Source of the DNA: Dissophora ornata
Taxonomy: Eukaryota; Mortierellomycota; Mortierellomycetes; Mortierellales; Mortierellaceae
Length of the DNA stretch: 23,063 nucleotides
Direction: 5' to 3'
NCBI GenBank assembly: GCA_025201705.1
Contig: MU616954.1
Span: 7,375-30,437 of the forward strand
This document shows, one piece after another, positions 1 to 14,100 of this stretch (within the stretch, counting starts at the first letter, position 1; the number at the start of each line of letters is the position of its first letter). The notes below the pieces were generated by a model, which was not told the DNA's origin, searched no databases, and saw only the letters and a program-made list of their open reading frames with translations. The translations under genes and the position numbers were made by a program.

Positions 1-76
1 AGGCGAGAGCTGGGCTCTGCACCCATGTCTTCATGAATGAGTTTGTGTGTGCATGAGAGCAGTTTTGTCAGAAACG

Positions 77-95
77 TTTTTTTTTTTTTTTTTTT
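77..95. repeat. Poly-T tract (19 T)
   Basis: An uninterrupted run of 19 T on the given strand. It could be a simple homopolymer or the old poly(A) tail of a retroposed sequence on the minus strand. No target-site duplication or retroelement body was recognised beside it. Confidence 0.8.
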
Positions 96-1216
96 GGATT
101 GTTTTTCATTAGAGAAAACAAAAACGTGGGATTGCATTCATTTTATGCACGATGGCCACCGAACACGATCTGGACCCTCTTGCTCCCTCCAATTTTCCTC
201 CTAGCACCTGCAGGCAAAAGAAGTGAGACCGCCACAAATAGTGAATGGATGGTGTGTAACCTTCGAAAAAATATGATGGCTCACAACACTCCTACCTTTG
301 TTGGTGGTTTTTAGTATACACACTGATGAACTGAGAGCGGAAAAATATTTCTTTTGGTCAATAGAAATAAAAGGCGCGCGTTTTTTTAATATGGTCGAAA
401 AAAAATTCGCCGAGGTACACTCTTTGATGCCGCTGCAACTAGGCTGCACTGCAAAATGAAATGAGCAATAGATTAAGGCAGGAGACTAGAGTGCGAAGAA
501 GGTTGACAATAATGAAAAAAGAGGGCGGCACATTTCCTCCGAATCCGCTATGCCTGTTTTAGCCTGCCCTTTCTCCTCTGTTGACAGCCACGAGATAGTG
601 TGTCATGGGGATGATGGTGTCATATGCTATAACAATGTTGTTGTCCTGCGTACGTCAGTAATAGGTGCTATCGTATCTGTGTCTTATCAAGTGTTTCGGA
701 AGGACCCATGCCGTCTATTTCTTGTTGTTTTAGACTTCTCTTTTCTGTTCCCGCAGGTCAATAAATCCTCTAAGCCCGGGAAACTGATGATTGAGGACCA
801 CAGCGGTTAAAGTGCCCTTCTCGAATATTTGCTCTGGAGTTCCGCAACCACAACTCCTAACGGTGTTGATCATGGTGCCTGGCATCGTCATTCATTGGAT
901 TGCCGTTAAAGTTACTCCACCACGCTACTTTTTTTTCTTCCAAATTTGCGGCGAACTGTTCTTAAGGCAAGCGGTTGAGTCCCAGAGCACTTGTTCTTTA
1001 GTATAATATAGACTATTTGATCCAGTGGGACATGGAGGAGCTGCATGTAATCCCAGAAATGCGCACGGGTCTGTTGCGGATCATCTTCCCACGGGCGCAC
1101 GATAACACAGTTCTCAAGCGTGGGTGTTACTATGACTCTCGGGATGTATGCAAAAGGAGGAACGTTAACGCGCCGTTATATTTTTCTTATTCTGCCTCAG
1201 GGCGGAATAAACACTT

Positions 1217-1253
1217 CTCCCCCTCCTCCTCCTCCTCCTCCCCCTCCCCCTCT
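1217..1253. repeat. CCT/CCC pyrimidine microsatellite
   Basis: A run of CCT triplets passing into C-rich pyrimidine, flanked by further T/C-rich sequence. On the plus strand it translates as Ser or Pro runs in short open frames, which explains those frames as low complexity rather than genes. Confidence 0.75.
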
Positions 1254-1919
1254 CGTTTTTTTCTTTTACTTTTACTTCCGTGTCTTACGTTTCGATATAC
1301 TTGCATGCAGACCCTTTTTGCATGCCGTTGCTGAGGGGTTATCAGATGTTTGTGTGACCTCGCGGTCCATTTACAAGGGTGGTAGGGGAATCAGAGAGTA
1401 CTTGAGCACTGCATTCTGATCTTGAACACAAAGCAGACGAAGCGAAAACCCTATCTAAATCATACATGCACCTCAATATGGAAGCAACACATGTCGCCAT
1501 AGAAGTCCTCTCTAGAAAGGGATGACATGATGTCTGAAGAAAGTGCTGATTTTGGAGCACATGTCTGGGTTTTTGGCTGTGCTCTAAGAAGAGAGAACCC
1601 GGCTGATGATCACTCAATATTACTTTTTATGGGCATTGATCGACGCGATAACGAGATGCCCTCTTTATTGTTGTTGTTGCTGAATAATCCTCTTGCCACC
1701 GACTGCACTCCACCTGCGTATTAAAGAGTGTATATCGCCCTGGAGCATTCATACTGGCAGTTGCGAGCCATGTGGCACATAAATAAGGTGTCTAGTACGG
1801 AAAGTATTTCTTCTGGGATTATCCGGCAGCGAAACCCTGCATTGGCCATTCCTTTTGACTCGCAGTGGCCACTGCGCGCTGCATTTGAGCGACAACAGAT
1901 CAGAAGTAGGCCTCTGTGC

Positions 1920-2656
1920 ACTTTCGATACCTATTACAATCAAGCTGTCAAGCAGAAGGCAGTGTACCAGCAAACACTCAAGAATCGACACTAACTGGAA
2001 GAGAAAAGGTGCATGGTCCCACAAGCGAAACTGAGGCCATCAGCGAAATCGAAAGTAGGCCACCACTTCGTGGCGACGATGCTGGTTTCTCAAATTATGT
2101 TCGGAGACATCAAGGATCGGCTCGACGACTTTTACAACCACAACAGCATCGCCAAAAAGCACCACTGGGATGCTAGAAAGGCCTGCGACGGCGAGGTTAG
2201 TATTATCGCCGACTGTTGTTGTTGTTGTTGGAGGAGGAGGTCGATCGGGGGAAAGCGGGATGAGGCTGGAGAGATGGTGATCAGGGTGGGCCTTGGACAG
2301 TTCTCGTCCAACTCCAGGCTCTCCTCGTTGCACAGCTGCCTCATTTGAGTCCTTCTTCGTGCAAACGGCGAGTATATTGTTGCGCCGTCGAAAAAAAGCG
2401 ATCAACCGTGTTGTTGATGATGCTAAGTCAATATCACTCCTATGGTTTGTCTCAGAGTATTATAACTCGAAGAAGTGCCCCAAGTGTGTGCAGTTCGTTG
2501 TGCAGGCATGCAACATTCGTAGACTCTATTACATGAAATGATGCACGGGAACGTGATGGCAGCCCACACAACATTTGCTTCGTTGTTCGTGGGCATCTAT
2601 TGCACCAAAATGACACTACCATGTATGCAAAAATCTTCGGTGACGTAGTTATATAA
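1920..2656 (+). pseudogene. Decayed Fanzor/TnpB-like nuclease (C-terminal half)
   Basis: Reading the plus strand through several frames gives a TnpB-like C-terminal order. First comes TFDTYYNQAVKQKAVYQ (from 1920), ended by a TAA at 1992. SETEAISEIE and PPLRGDDAG follow in a second frame, then DIKDRLDDFYNHN and WDARKA in a third. GLGQFSSNSRLSSLH lies near 2290-2340. A shifted frame holds SFFVQTA and SEYYNSKKCPKC, where Glu (2455-2457) fits the RuvC-II acid and CPKC the first zinc-ribbon pair. The second Cys pair appears lost (TAC at 2530, TGA at 2539), the expected HRD reads HGN, and after one more shift HNICFVVRGHLLHQN ends at a TAA at 2654. At least five frame changes or stops mean it cannot make a nuclease. 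Fanzor proteins are eukaryotic RNA-guided TnpB relatives carried by transposons. Family assignment is by motif memory. No RuvC-I motif or terminal repeats were found. Confidence 0.72.
2212..2230 (+). repeat. TTG/TGT triplet run inside the nuclease relic
   Basis: About five tandem TGT/TTG triplets lie between the parts of the relic reading IIAD and SIGGKRDEAG. In one frame they read Cys, in another Leu. The expanded run probably arose by slippage after the gene was already dead, since neither reading fits the flanking motifs smoothly. Confidence 0.6.
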
Positions 2657-2764
2657 CCGGTTCAAAGGTGATCTCAATGCCAGCATCTCAATCATCCCTG
2701 CCTCTCTAACCCGTCGACTCCCAGCGTTACATCGTTCGTCTGTCGAATATCGAAACCGTTCGTC

Positions 2765-5683
<2,919 letters not shown>

Positions 5684-5731
5684 GTGAGGGTTTTCATGGC
5701 GATGAATCTGTGTATAATTATTATTCGCTAA

Positions 5732-5737
5732 AATAAA
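5732..5737 (+). terminator. AATAAA poly(A) signal of CDC5
   Basis: A canonical AATAAA hexamer 49 nt after the CDC5 stop codon, in an A/T-rich context. It is the expected position for 3'-end formation of that gene. Confidence 0.65.
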
Positions 5738-7219
5738 ACGCATCGGCTTTACAAAGATCAGCCATTGACCGATGGTTTGTCTTTGATTGATAATGTTTAC
5801 TGCGCTACTCTGCCCTTTTGATCTTGCGGTTGCACCGATGCGCAGATCCGAGGTCAGGAGACCCTGATCGGGACTTTAAAAGACGCTGGTGGCGGAACCT
5901 TAATTTATGAAAAGACGTGGTGCTGTTTCATCGTTATTTAATACAGATAAAAGAAGCCCTCAGGTTGATCTGGGTACTACAACTGCAGATCATGTAAAAA
6001 CGCAGACCATACATCTTGTAAACTTATGATGGGTCGCGGGACCTCTGTGTTTACAATTGCACGGTCCATTCCAGATGAAAAAAAGGATGCATATGATAGC
6101 GTCATGCCTCGACTTTGCCTCCTTTATATTTTTAACATACAAGGGATTGTCGGGAAAGCTGAAAGGGAAGAGATTCCTCGTGCAAGAGATCGTATCAGCT
6201 GTACGGCACAGTCTTACTTTTACTTTTCCCTGTATTGTTGTTGTGAGGCAAAACAAAAGCAGAAAGGGAGAAAAAGGGTCAGCCGCTGGTGCTGACGCGG
6301 TCATGAGAGGGGAAGTGATCGCGGGTGGGTGAACACATATAGGATGCACGCACTTCGGACTGTTCAGCAGCTCGCCTGTGACAAACTGTTCGAGCATCAG
6401 CTTTTATTTTATTTTCCCAACAGAGCGAAATAGAATGTCGTTAAGTAAACGAGCATTTGGAACGCCAACTGAGTCGCAAGATGGGAGCGACACTGTGGTG
6501 GATGCGGTGCTCGGGGCGATTGAAGATTAGACCTCGATAACGACACACCCTGTCCATCCGTCCAGGTCGAGTATCTCGCCCTGACCCGGATAATATTTCT
6601 AGAGACCGACTGGGAAATAAAAAAGAGTTTGGACGCTTTTCAAATTTGACAAATCACCGCACTGTGCCTTGATGAATGAATCCACAGTGCAACAACGTGT
6701 GTGAGCAATGGCAACATCTCTCTTCCTTCCTTCCGACTTTTACATTCCTTCATCCACATTCGCCCTCGTCGCATCTCCATTGCTTCGCATCGCATCTCAA
6801 CTCGTCTTTCTTCCACCCGCTTCTTGGATACTCCGTTTCTTGATTTCTTGATGTATGCTGGTAGCGAGTATTTTAGTACTTCGATTGCCCCGCCAAATAA
6901 GTTTCTATCGCACTAGTTGAGCCATTTAGAACCATTGATCCCCCAACCGGCCTTTCCTCTCTCTCTCTCTCTCTCTCTCCCCTTTCTCCGCTCTTCACTG
7001 TTTACCAACACCTTCGTCCTCGCCCTCGCCTTTGGATCGCCCATTTTTTATGCATATCGAAGCTTGCAGTTGACCCCTTCCTCGTCCCATCTTACCGCTG
7101 ATACCTTAATTATTTTTTTTTGGATTTATAAGGACCCACACTCCTTGCGATCGCCTCAATACCAATACAACAACCGAAGGGCATTCAGCAACCACGACAG
7201 CGCCAGCAAGAACAGCGGT
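5738..7219. other. Intergenic region, App1-gene promoter and leader
   Basis: No gene is supported. A 135-codon minus-strand frame (5990-6397) has no recognisable motif and a Cys/Pro/Phe-rich composition. A 31-codon plus-strand frame (6435-6530, beginning MSLSKRAFGTPTES) may be an upstream ORF but cannot be supported. From about 6720 the sequence becomes C/T-rich, with a CT-dinucleotide run, typical of fungal promoters or 5' leaders. The App1 gene's transcription start probably lies in this pyrimidine-rich part. Confidence 0.6.
6957..6979 (+). repeat. CT dinucleotide tract in App1-gene leader
   Basis: About eleven CT units in a wider pyrimidine-rich stretch, roughly 240 nt before the chosen start codon. 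In frame it would encode alternating Leu and Ser, which is why an upstream in-frame ATG at 6917 yields a false hydrophobic N-terminus. Confidence 0.8.
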
Positions 7220-10200
7220 ATGACGGGAAACATGTCAATTCCACAGAGCAAAACGAATGTGGTCCATGGTATCACTATTGCAGACGGAGGTCTTGGGCGT
7301 GAACGACCACAACGAGAACCTCGACGTCGATCAAAAACAGCGCCGTATATGGCATCATCTCATCTGGCGCAGGCTTTTTCAACCAACACATTTTCGTTAC
7401 CGCTCTTTGCGCTGAGGTCAAAATCCTCCACGTCGCTGGTGTCGCCATCATCACCGCCTCAGCCGCCTCAGCCTGGCGCAGCGGTCTCTGAGGATACGAA
7501 TACAAGTGCGATCGGTGGCGTTGGTGTCAACAATATCATGACGACGGACAATAGCGACAGCGAGGGCAGCAGCGCAGCTTCTGATCTTGTCCAACACTGC
7601 CTTCTCTTTCCAACCTATGCAACGCAGCATTCTCAATCAGGTAAAAATAACTTGCCAAACTAATGTCCCACGACGGAGGCATGGTCGTGTATGCTAAACT
7701 ATAATCAATGTTGTCCATGGGATGTTGCTAGAGTCGAACGATCCGCCCGATTGGAATATTCGTGTCCAAGGATGGGCGTATTCGACGCGATCGAACCGAC
7801 GAAATAGATTAGTAATGAGTACGTATATGTTGAGAGGTGGATGACGAGGCCTTTTCGCATCCCCCAACACAAAAAGACAAACGCACTCGCACTCTCTCTC
7901 TCTCTCTTTTCATGATTTTGTGGGATCAACATGAGGCTCTCAAGGTGTCATCCACGAGCGCTCGCAGAAAATAGCCCACGCTATTGCGGACGGATCTGAC
8001 GAATCAGATGCCGTTTCCGACTATCTGGCTCATACGTGTTCAGTTATATTAAATTGGCATCTGCTCCTTCCGGTTCTTGCATTCCGCACAAAAACCTACT
8101 TTTATTTGAAAATATCACTAGCCCATGCTCATCTTTTTTTTTTCTTTGTTAATTGTTCTCTTCCTCTTCAATGTCTTCGCTTAGGGATGGCTCGCAAGAT
8201 TGCTAAAGTCCCAAAAGACGATAAAGATGTCAACAAGATACTCGAGTCACGGTTCGGAATGTTCCTAGCCAGCAACACTCAAGGTGCACAGTTCAAAGTC
8301 CAGTGCGTCGGACTTGCATCAGAAACCCATATGAAGTTGGCAAAAGATGCCGAAGGCGACGATCCAACTGACGGAGCATTTGCAGAGGCCGTTCAGAACG
8401 AGCTGTTGCCGAAACCGCATGAACAAGATAGGGACGATCCTTTAGACACGTTAGATGGTGAGCCGGAAAAAGAGGCGAAACGAACAGTAGAGCCGCTTCA
8501 GCATGCGGCGGTCACTGCATTGAAACAAGAGGAAGGTGCCAAACAAACTCAGCAATTGCAGTCATCATCTGTCATGGACGAACTTGAAAGTAAAGTTCAG
8601 GATCCAGAACCAATGGAAGAACGGCCGAAATATACCCCAGGCTCCGAGATTCCACTTTCGCAACTGACGACAGTGGAGGGCGGGTCCTCTTTTACGGGGC
8701 GATTGGGCAAAGGAAAAGGAGCAGCATTGGTGAAAAGTGCTATCAGAATGTGCAAGCTTTCTAGCACTACCTCTGCGGAATCGCCCAAGACTCATCGCCA
8801 TCCGAGTCAGCTCGGCGCAAAGACCAACGGCAGCATGTCAGAGCAATCGGGCGATATTTCTGTCAGACAAGGCGATGTTCATCGGGAAGGGTCTGGGGAT
8901 AGCGTGCACACACAGACACAGACACAGACACAGACACAGACACAGACACAGACACAGACACAGACTCAATACGAAGATCTGGGCATGGGTCCTCTCCCGA
9001 CCATTGAGACTTCTTCTCGACCCGGAGGACATTTTGACGGTACACTGACGATAAGTCTCGAGGAAGTCGAAGCGCATCACGAAAAGGACACGGAAGGGGG
9101 TCATCCTCGGCTTTTGAAATTGCATGCGCGCCATCAAAATATGAACAGCTATGGCATCGTCAACCTTATCGATTCCGAAGGAATCTCTATCATTTCTGAT
9201 ATTGATGATACGATTAAGGAGACCGGGGTCATTGCGGGAACCAAGGTCATTCTGCGAAATACGTTTCTGAAAGATATGCAAGAGGTCGAAGGGATGGCGG
9301 ATGTCTACAGGGCGTGGTGGGACCAAGGGGCCGCGGTGCACTACGTGTCCAACTCGCCCTGGCAGTTGATCCCCAGTCTGCTCGAGTTCTTCCAGAAGTA
9401 CAAGTTCCCGCTTGGTTCGGCTCATCTTAGACTGCACGACAGCATGTTAAAGACGTACTTTGCTACACCAGGAGAGAACAAAAGGCGGGTGATCAAGGAG
9501 ATCTTGAGGGATTTCCCGAAAAGGAAGTTCATTCTCGTAGGCGACAGCGCTGAGATTGACATGGAGATGTAAGTTTTTCGGCTGAAAAGTTCATGGTCTC
9601 AAGGTTTTCCCTACATGTGTGTCTAATGTCGACTTTTCATCATTTCCTCCGGTTTCAGCTACACCGACATAGCTGTGGAATATCCGGAACAAATATTCAG
9701 GATTTTCATCCGCGACATCTCGACAGCTTGGCTGAAAGAAAAAACGCAGCCAGTTCGCGGTCGTTCTTTCGCTGCCGCATTAGAATTCTTCAGTCGACGA
9801 GGCAGCAGTTTCAACACGTCAGACAACGTCCACAGCAACAGCCGCTCGCCATCAACGAACCGCAAGGGCGAAGAGTACGGAGATTTTGTCATGGTGACTT
9901 CCTCGCCTGCGGAGCTTTCAGAAGATGATCTAGAAGCCAAGGCGGAGGAGACACCGGTCATTCACCCAGACGGCCAGGAGGTGCAAGACCACCACAGCAG
10001 CAGACCACTTGTAGAGTCCGTAGGAGTGAGCCCACTGGCTTTATTAGACTTCCCATCACAGCCGATCACAACGAGCGTCACAGATCATAGTATCAGCAAC
10101 TTTGGGGACAGCAATCACCAGAAGAATGGTGCGTGGGGTGCGGGAAAGCACCGTGCCACAACTGCGCCGCCAAGTTCATCTCTTACAGCAGGACTGCGAG

Positions 10201-10970
10201 CGACCCGGTCCAAAGGATACCCGTTCCCGAAAGTTTCGGAAGTTGCCCCTGCAACCTCCTCTTCTAGTGCGGGTTCGGTCTCTCAACAGAGCAGCACTGT
10301 CAGCAGTGACGATCTTAAAGAACAAGATGACGACCTAGCATCGCCTAGTAAGGATATCTTTGAGGACCATTATCAACACGTGATCTTGCAGCAGTCGCAA
10401 CATCCAGTATCGTCGAAGGTTCCAGTCCGAGACTTACCCCAGCATGGCGGTGGAATAGGTGGTGGCAGCACCTCGGCCATTACTCTCGCTACCAGTTCCA
10501 CTTCTACTTTACCTACGACAATCACATCGACCAATCCCGGTGTGGCGTCGATTCCAATCCCATGGTTGACCCCGTCCTCGATCTCGCCTTCCATGATATC
10601 CTCCTCACCGGTTTCAATCACCAAGAATCCACTAGAAATCTGGCTTGATCGCGTGGAGAAGTGTAAAAAGCGGCTACCGAAAGACGTTATACTGACGCTT
10701 TTCGAGTCTGCAGATATGCTGGAGAAGTGCGAGACTGTACGCGAAATGTTCCAACGTTATGAGAAAAGGGCTCAAGATGACTCAAATAATGTTGCGGCGA
10801 TGTCATCCTCCGTGTCCTCGTTGTCGTCGTCAACACTGTTGAATCCTTCTTGTAGCGATTCAGTCTCGAATGTCGAAGAGAATGACAGTTGTTGTATCAG
10901 CAATGAAGCAGCGCAGGGCGTAGTGGTGGGACTAGGTCCGATCTTGAGTAGAACTGTTGCAGTTGCCTAA
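7220..10970 (+). CDS. APP1: App1-type phosphatidate phosphatase (DUF2183)
   Basis: Four exons, 7220-7640, 7732-7818, 8185-9568 and 9659-10970, join in frame to 1067 aa. After a Ser/Pro-rich N-terminus comes the family's entry motif, LLFPTYATQHSQS, then DPPDWNIRVQGWAY and MARKIAKVPKDD (about residues 128-180). A disordered acidic linker carries ten TQ dipeptides (residues 412-431). The phosphatase core holds ISDIDDTIKETGV, with the HAD-type DxDxT motif at residues 508-512, then VYRAWWDQGAAVHYVSNSPW, KRKFILVGDSAEIDMEI and YTDIAVEYP. A long Ser/Thr-rich tail ends with a conserved-looking helix, NPLEIWLDRVEKCKKRLP. App1 in yeast dephosphorylates phosphatidate to diacylglycerol at cortical actin and endocytic sites. 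This protein is longer than yeast App1 (587 aa) because of the linker and tail. ATG 7232 (aacATG) is an alternative start with a better context. The second intron, at 366 nt, is unusually long for the window. Confidence 0.93.
7892..7907 (+). repeat. Short CT tract inside the second App1-gene intron
   Basis: Eight CT units lie within the 366-nt intron (7819-8184), well upstream of the acceptor. A later T-rich run before the TTAG at 8184 is the real polypyrimidine tract. No extra exon or RNA gene was recognised in this intron. Confidence 0.6.
8910..8969 (+). repeat. ACACAG hexanucleotide microsatellite coding (TQ)10
   Basis: Nine perfect ACACAG units (8910-8963) are followed by ACTCAA. All lie in the App1 reading frame and give ten Thr-Gln dipeptides at residues 412-431. 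The tract sits in the disordered linker before the phosphatase core. Unit length is six bases, so copy-number change would never shift the frame. Confidence 0.95.
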
Positions 10971-11156
10971 GGGATAGTTTGTGTCAGGATGTGATTTGGG
11001 AAATGAATCCCTTTTGTAGATAGTCGTTGACGGTGCTGCTACCGCGATTACGCCGAATATGTTCTCGGTACAAAAAATGTAAAATGTTTAAAAAAAGGCA
11101 TAAACTTCGTGTAAAATTAGTGGCGTGAGATGTGGATAAGGACTGCTCGGTCAATG

Positions 11157-11162
11157 TTTATT
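11157..11162 (-). terminator. Candidate poly(A) signal overlapping a stop codon
   Basis: On the minus strand the sequence reads TAATAAAC: the TAA stop of the leucine-rich gene (11163-11161) is the first part of a string containing AATAAA. The signal would sit closer to the stop than usual, giving a very short 3' UTR. No better minus-strand hexamer was seen before the App1-gene coding end. Confidence 0.4.
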
Positions 11163-14100
11163 AGTCGCTCCCTATTTCCGCATCGATGCCCTCAAGCATC
11201 AACATTGGTACCTTCAGTTGCAGTCGTGAAAGCAATGAAAGTCCTGCATCGTCTAGTGGCGTGCTCGAGAATGCTGTGTTATGTAACACTAAACTCTTCA
11301 GGGGAACCACAGAGCTATGGACCCCTGGAAGGCGTTCGATCAGATATTCCAGTTCTCCTTGCGAGATGTTGCTGCCCACGAAATTTAGTGTCTCCAGCAC
11401 ACTAACATCCATAGCGTCAAAGATGGCTATCCACTCGTTAAGCTCGAGGCTACTGTGTTGCAAATATACCCTCTTCAATGGCCTCCATGATTCAGACATC
11501 AAAGCTGCTGAAGTGAAAGACTGCACAGAAATGGTATCCTGCTGTTGGAGTTCAGATGATAACTCAGACATGGGAGTTTGAGGCGCGGCTGACATCATGG
11601 TGACAACCCACGGAACATAGGGCTGTGGGACCTCGAATAACTTGAGAGTTTCAAGGTTGGGCAAGTCGTTCCTTGTCATGAACGTCTTCGTAAGCCACGG
11701 CGCCCAGCGTGTGAACATGTCTCCAGTAATTGTTAATGAAGTCAGTCGCTTCCGGTGCCGAACAAGCATCCATTCTGTTCGCTCCATTCTCTCTTGGTCC
11801 ATAGAGTTGAATAGGAAGCTGAGGCTCCTCAGTTTATCGCAGCGCTCGATAACACGATCCATGCACTCTATGCCACGAGATGTGAGCAAAGGGAACTCTA
11901 GGTCCAGCGATGTGAGGTTGCAGCCCTTGTCCTCGGTCGCAGAGTCAAGCTGCATAGATAGGTGGTCGTTGATCCCTTTGGGTGCAATTAGCGTTTGAAT
12001 AGTCCAGCCATATCGCTCGAATAAATCGGAAAACGGACCTGTCTCTCCAGAACTCAGTGTAATGTTGGTGGACATTTTATATTCTGGAGAGGAATCCACA
12101 AACGTAAGAGTGGCTGTTACAAGATCGGCGACTCCAGAAGCGTTGTCAGCCATCAACTCGAGGCTGCATAGTGAAGAGCGGCCTCCTTTTGCTAGGATCT
12201 TTTCTCGTGTCGATACGATCATGTTGACGACGGCAACAAAGCGTCTTGGATGGCATCCAATGTCGACCCTGGAAAGGTTGGGGCTCTGGCGGAGGATATA
12301 GTTCAATTGATTATCGGTTGCTGCTTGTGGTGTCCGCTCAATCAGCAGAGAAGTGAGAAAGCCCTTCTGAATAAAACTCACGTCGTTTTCAGAAAGGTAT
12401 TCCAGACCGACAGTAGCCATCGATATGCTCTGAATTTCGCCTCCATGAACACTCACATCCACCGAGTGCAATCTGTCAGCCAGCCTCATTCGTTTCAGAT
12501 TGCGTAGCTCGCTGATCTTGCTTAAAGTGGCTTCGAAAAGTGGGTAGTGGTGCCTAGCGTCTAGGTTAAGTTCTGTCAAGGAGGGGCAGATCTTCAAAAT
12601 CCTTGCAAAGACGAAAAGCTCCGATTTGTCCTTGGCCTGAGGGCCAGTCTCCATCGAGAGAACTCGGAGATGAGGGGCAGCAATTAAAGCGGAGATGTTG
12701 ACACGTGAGAAAAAGTCGCCAAAGTTTTCGAGCCGAAGCGATTGGATACGCCCGTTCGCCATAAGCTTCAATATGGGGTCGAAACGACGGCCGCGGTTGA
12801 TGGCATCGAGGGCTGGCCCTTTGAAATAAAGCCCATCGATGGTCACATTGATAATATTTGCCTTGGAGATGGCTGATTCCAACGCCCGAAGATCGTCCAA
12901 TGTGACATCCCACTCTGCTGCGATTTTTAGCTCTTGAATCCCACGCGCTTTGATCATTGCATCGTACAACTGCTTTGCACGAGTACTCGATTGGAGCTTA
13001 ACCGCAATTTCACCTCTTTCCTCGACAAAGGTCCCCCTATTCGCTGCAATAACTTCCCGTAGCTGTTGCATCACCGACTGTCGATAGTTATCGCGGTAAT
13101 GATCCATACACACCCACTTGACATGTCCTTCATGTGTGACAATTCGATACAATTCGCCGAGTACGCGTCCTTTGTCGTTCACGTTTAGGTATGATTCCAG
13201 CTGTCGCAGATCCGCACCTTCCAAGACCTCTAGCCGGTCGAGGCTGACCTGATCCTCCGCCATATCGATTCCACCATTTGCGTTGCTCTTTTGGTTCTGG
13301 ATGAAGGAAATAGTCTCGTCCACAAGCGAACTAATGTTGTTTTTTGCGAGATCCAAACTCTTCTGAACTGCCTCGATACCTTCGACCACCTTGAAATGAG
13401 CCAACGGAGGCACGACAACACCAGCTATAGTGAATCCATATTTGATCATCTGCATCATCGTCAGGACATACGGGCCATATTTTTCGAAAAACTCGTTGGG
13501 CTTGTCCAAGTCATAGCCTTCGTGCTTGGCGAGATGGATCTCGTGAGGAATCCTGCTGCCCTCGGTCATGGTGTGAGCACCGCACTCACATAAGAAGAAA
13601 AGTCGGAACTGGTTTGAAAATGGTTTCCCAACTCTGTCCCTCAGCTTCAAAGCCTTTGGAAGGACAATAAACAGTCGCGGGATCGGATACTCGTGTAATT
13701 CATAAGTCTGGGTGATGACTGTCTGAATCCGACTCTGTATGACTGAGAGACGATCAAGGGCTTGCTGTTGCATCTCAAGCATCTGCTGTTGCTTTTCTTC
13801 CATTTGTTGTTGCATATGAAATATCTTCTCTTGAAGCACCTTGTTCTTATCCATCTCAAACTGCATGGTACCGAAATGCTCGTTCATTGCCTCCTTGATC
13901 CCTGCTGCTTGGTTCAATTGGCCAAATGTAAGGGCTTGGAAGTATGAGCGGTACAACTGATGGTATGCCTGAAGGGACATCTGGGCGTCTTCAGTCATTG
14001 TTGCCGAGGAGACAGCAAGGCTCTCTTCAGTGGGCTCACAGATGCTGATTGATATGTCGGATATCTGCTGAGAAGTTACTTGGACAGCAATACCAGTTTC

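Larger units (their letters stand above)
1..1919. other. Intergenic stretch without a supported gene
   Basis: Both strands were read and no open frame here is convincing: all are short (up to about 105 codons), compositionally odd and without recognisable motifs. The stretch contains a T19 run and a pyrimidine CCT/CCC tract. It may include more of the decayed nuclease that becomes recognisable from 1920, because one stop-poor frame (roughly 1527-1919) runs into it. I could not recognise the first RuvC aspartate motif there, so I do not extend the relic upstream. Confidence 0.6.

Noticed and set aside
550..810. 86-codon plus-strand frame starting MPVLACPFSS
   Set aside because: Hydrophobic but without recognisable motif, splice context or neighbour support.
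1017..1419. Plus-strand frames with Ser or Pro runs
   Set aside because: The runs come from the CCT/CCC tract and the flanks show no protein family signal.
5990..6397. 135-codon minus-strand open frame between CDC5 and the App1 gene
   Set aside because: No recognisable motif, odd Cys/Pro/Phe-rich composition, and it lies in promoter-like sequence; it fits chance openness.
6435..6530. 31-codon plus-strand frame starting MSLSKRAFGTPTES
   Set aside because: Reads smoothly but is too short to support; could be an upstream ORF of the App1 transcript, with no other evidence.
6917..7219. In-frame upstream ATG that would extend the App1 protein by 101 residues
   Set aside because: The extension is translated CT repeat (LSLSLSL) and leader-like sequence; ATG at 7220 or 7232 is more plausible.
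8910..8969. Tandem repeat considered as a CRISPR-like array
   Set aside because: Six-base perfect units without spacers, inside a eukaryotic coding frame.
8838..9437. 199-codon minus-strand frame with a long Cys-Leu alternation
   Set aside because: It is the antisense of the TQ repeat and phosphatase core, an artefact of the microsatellite.
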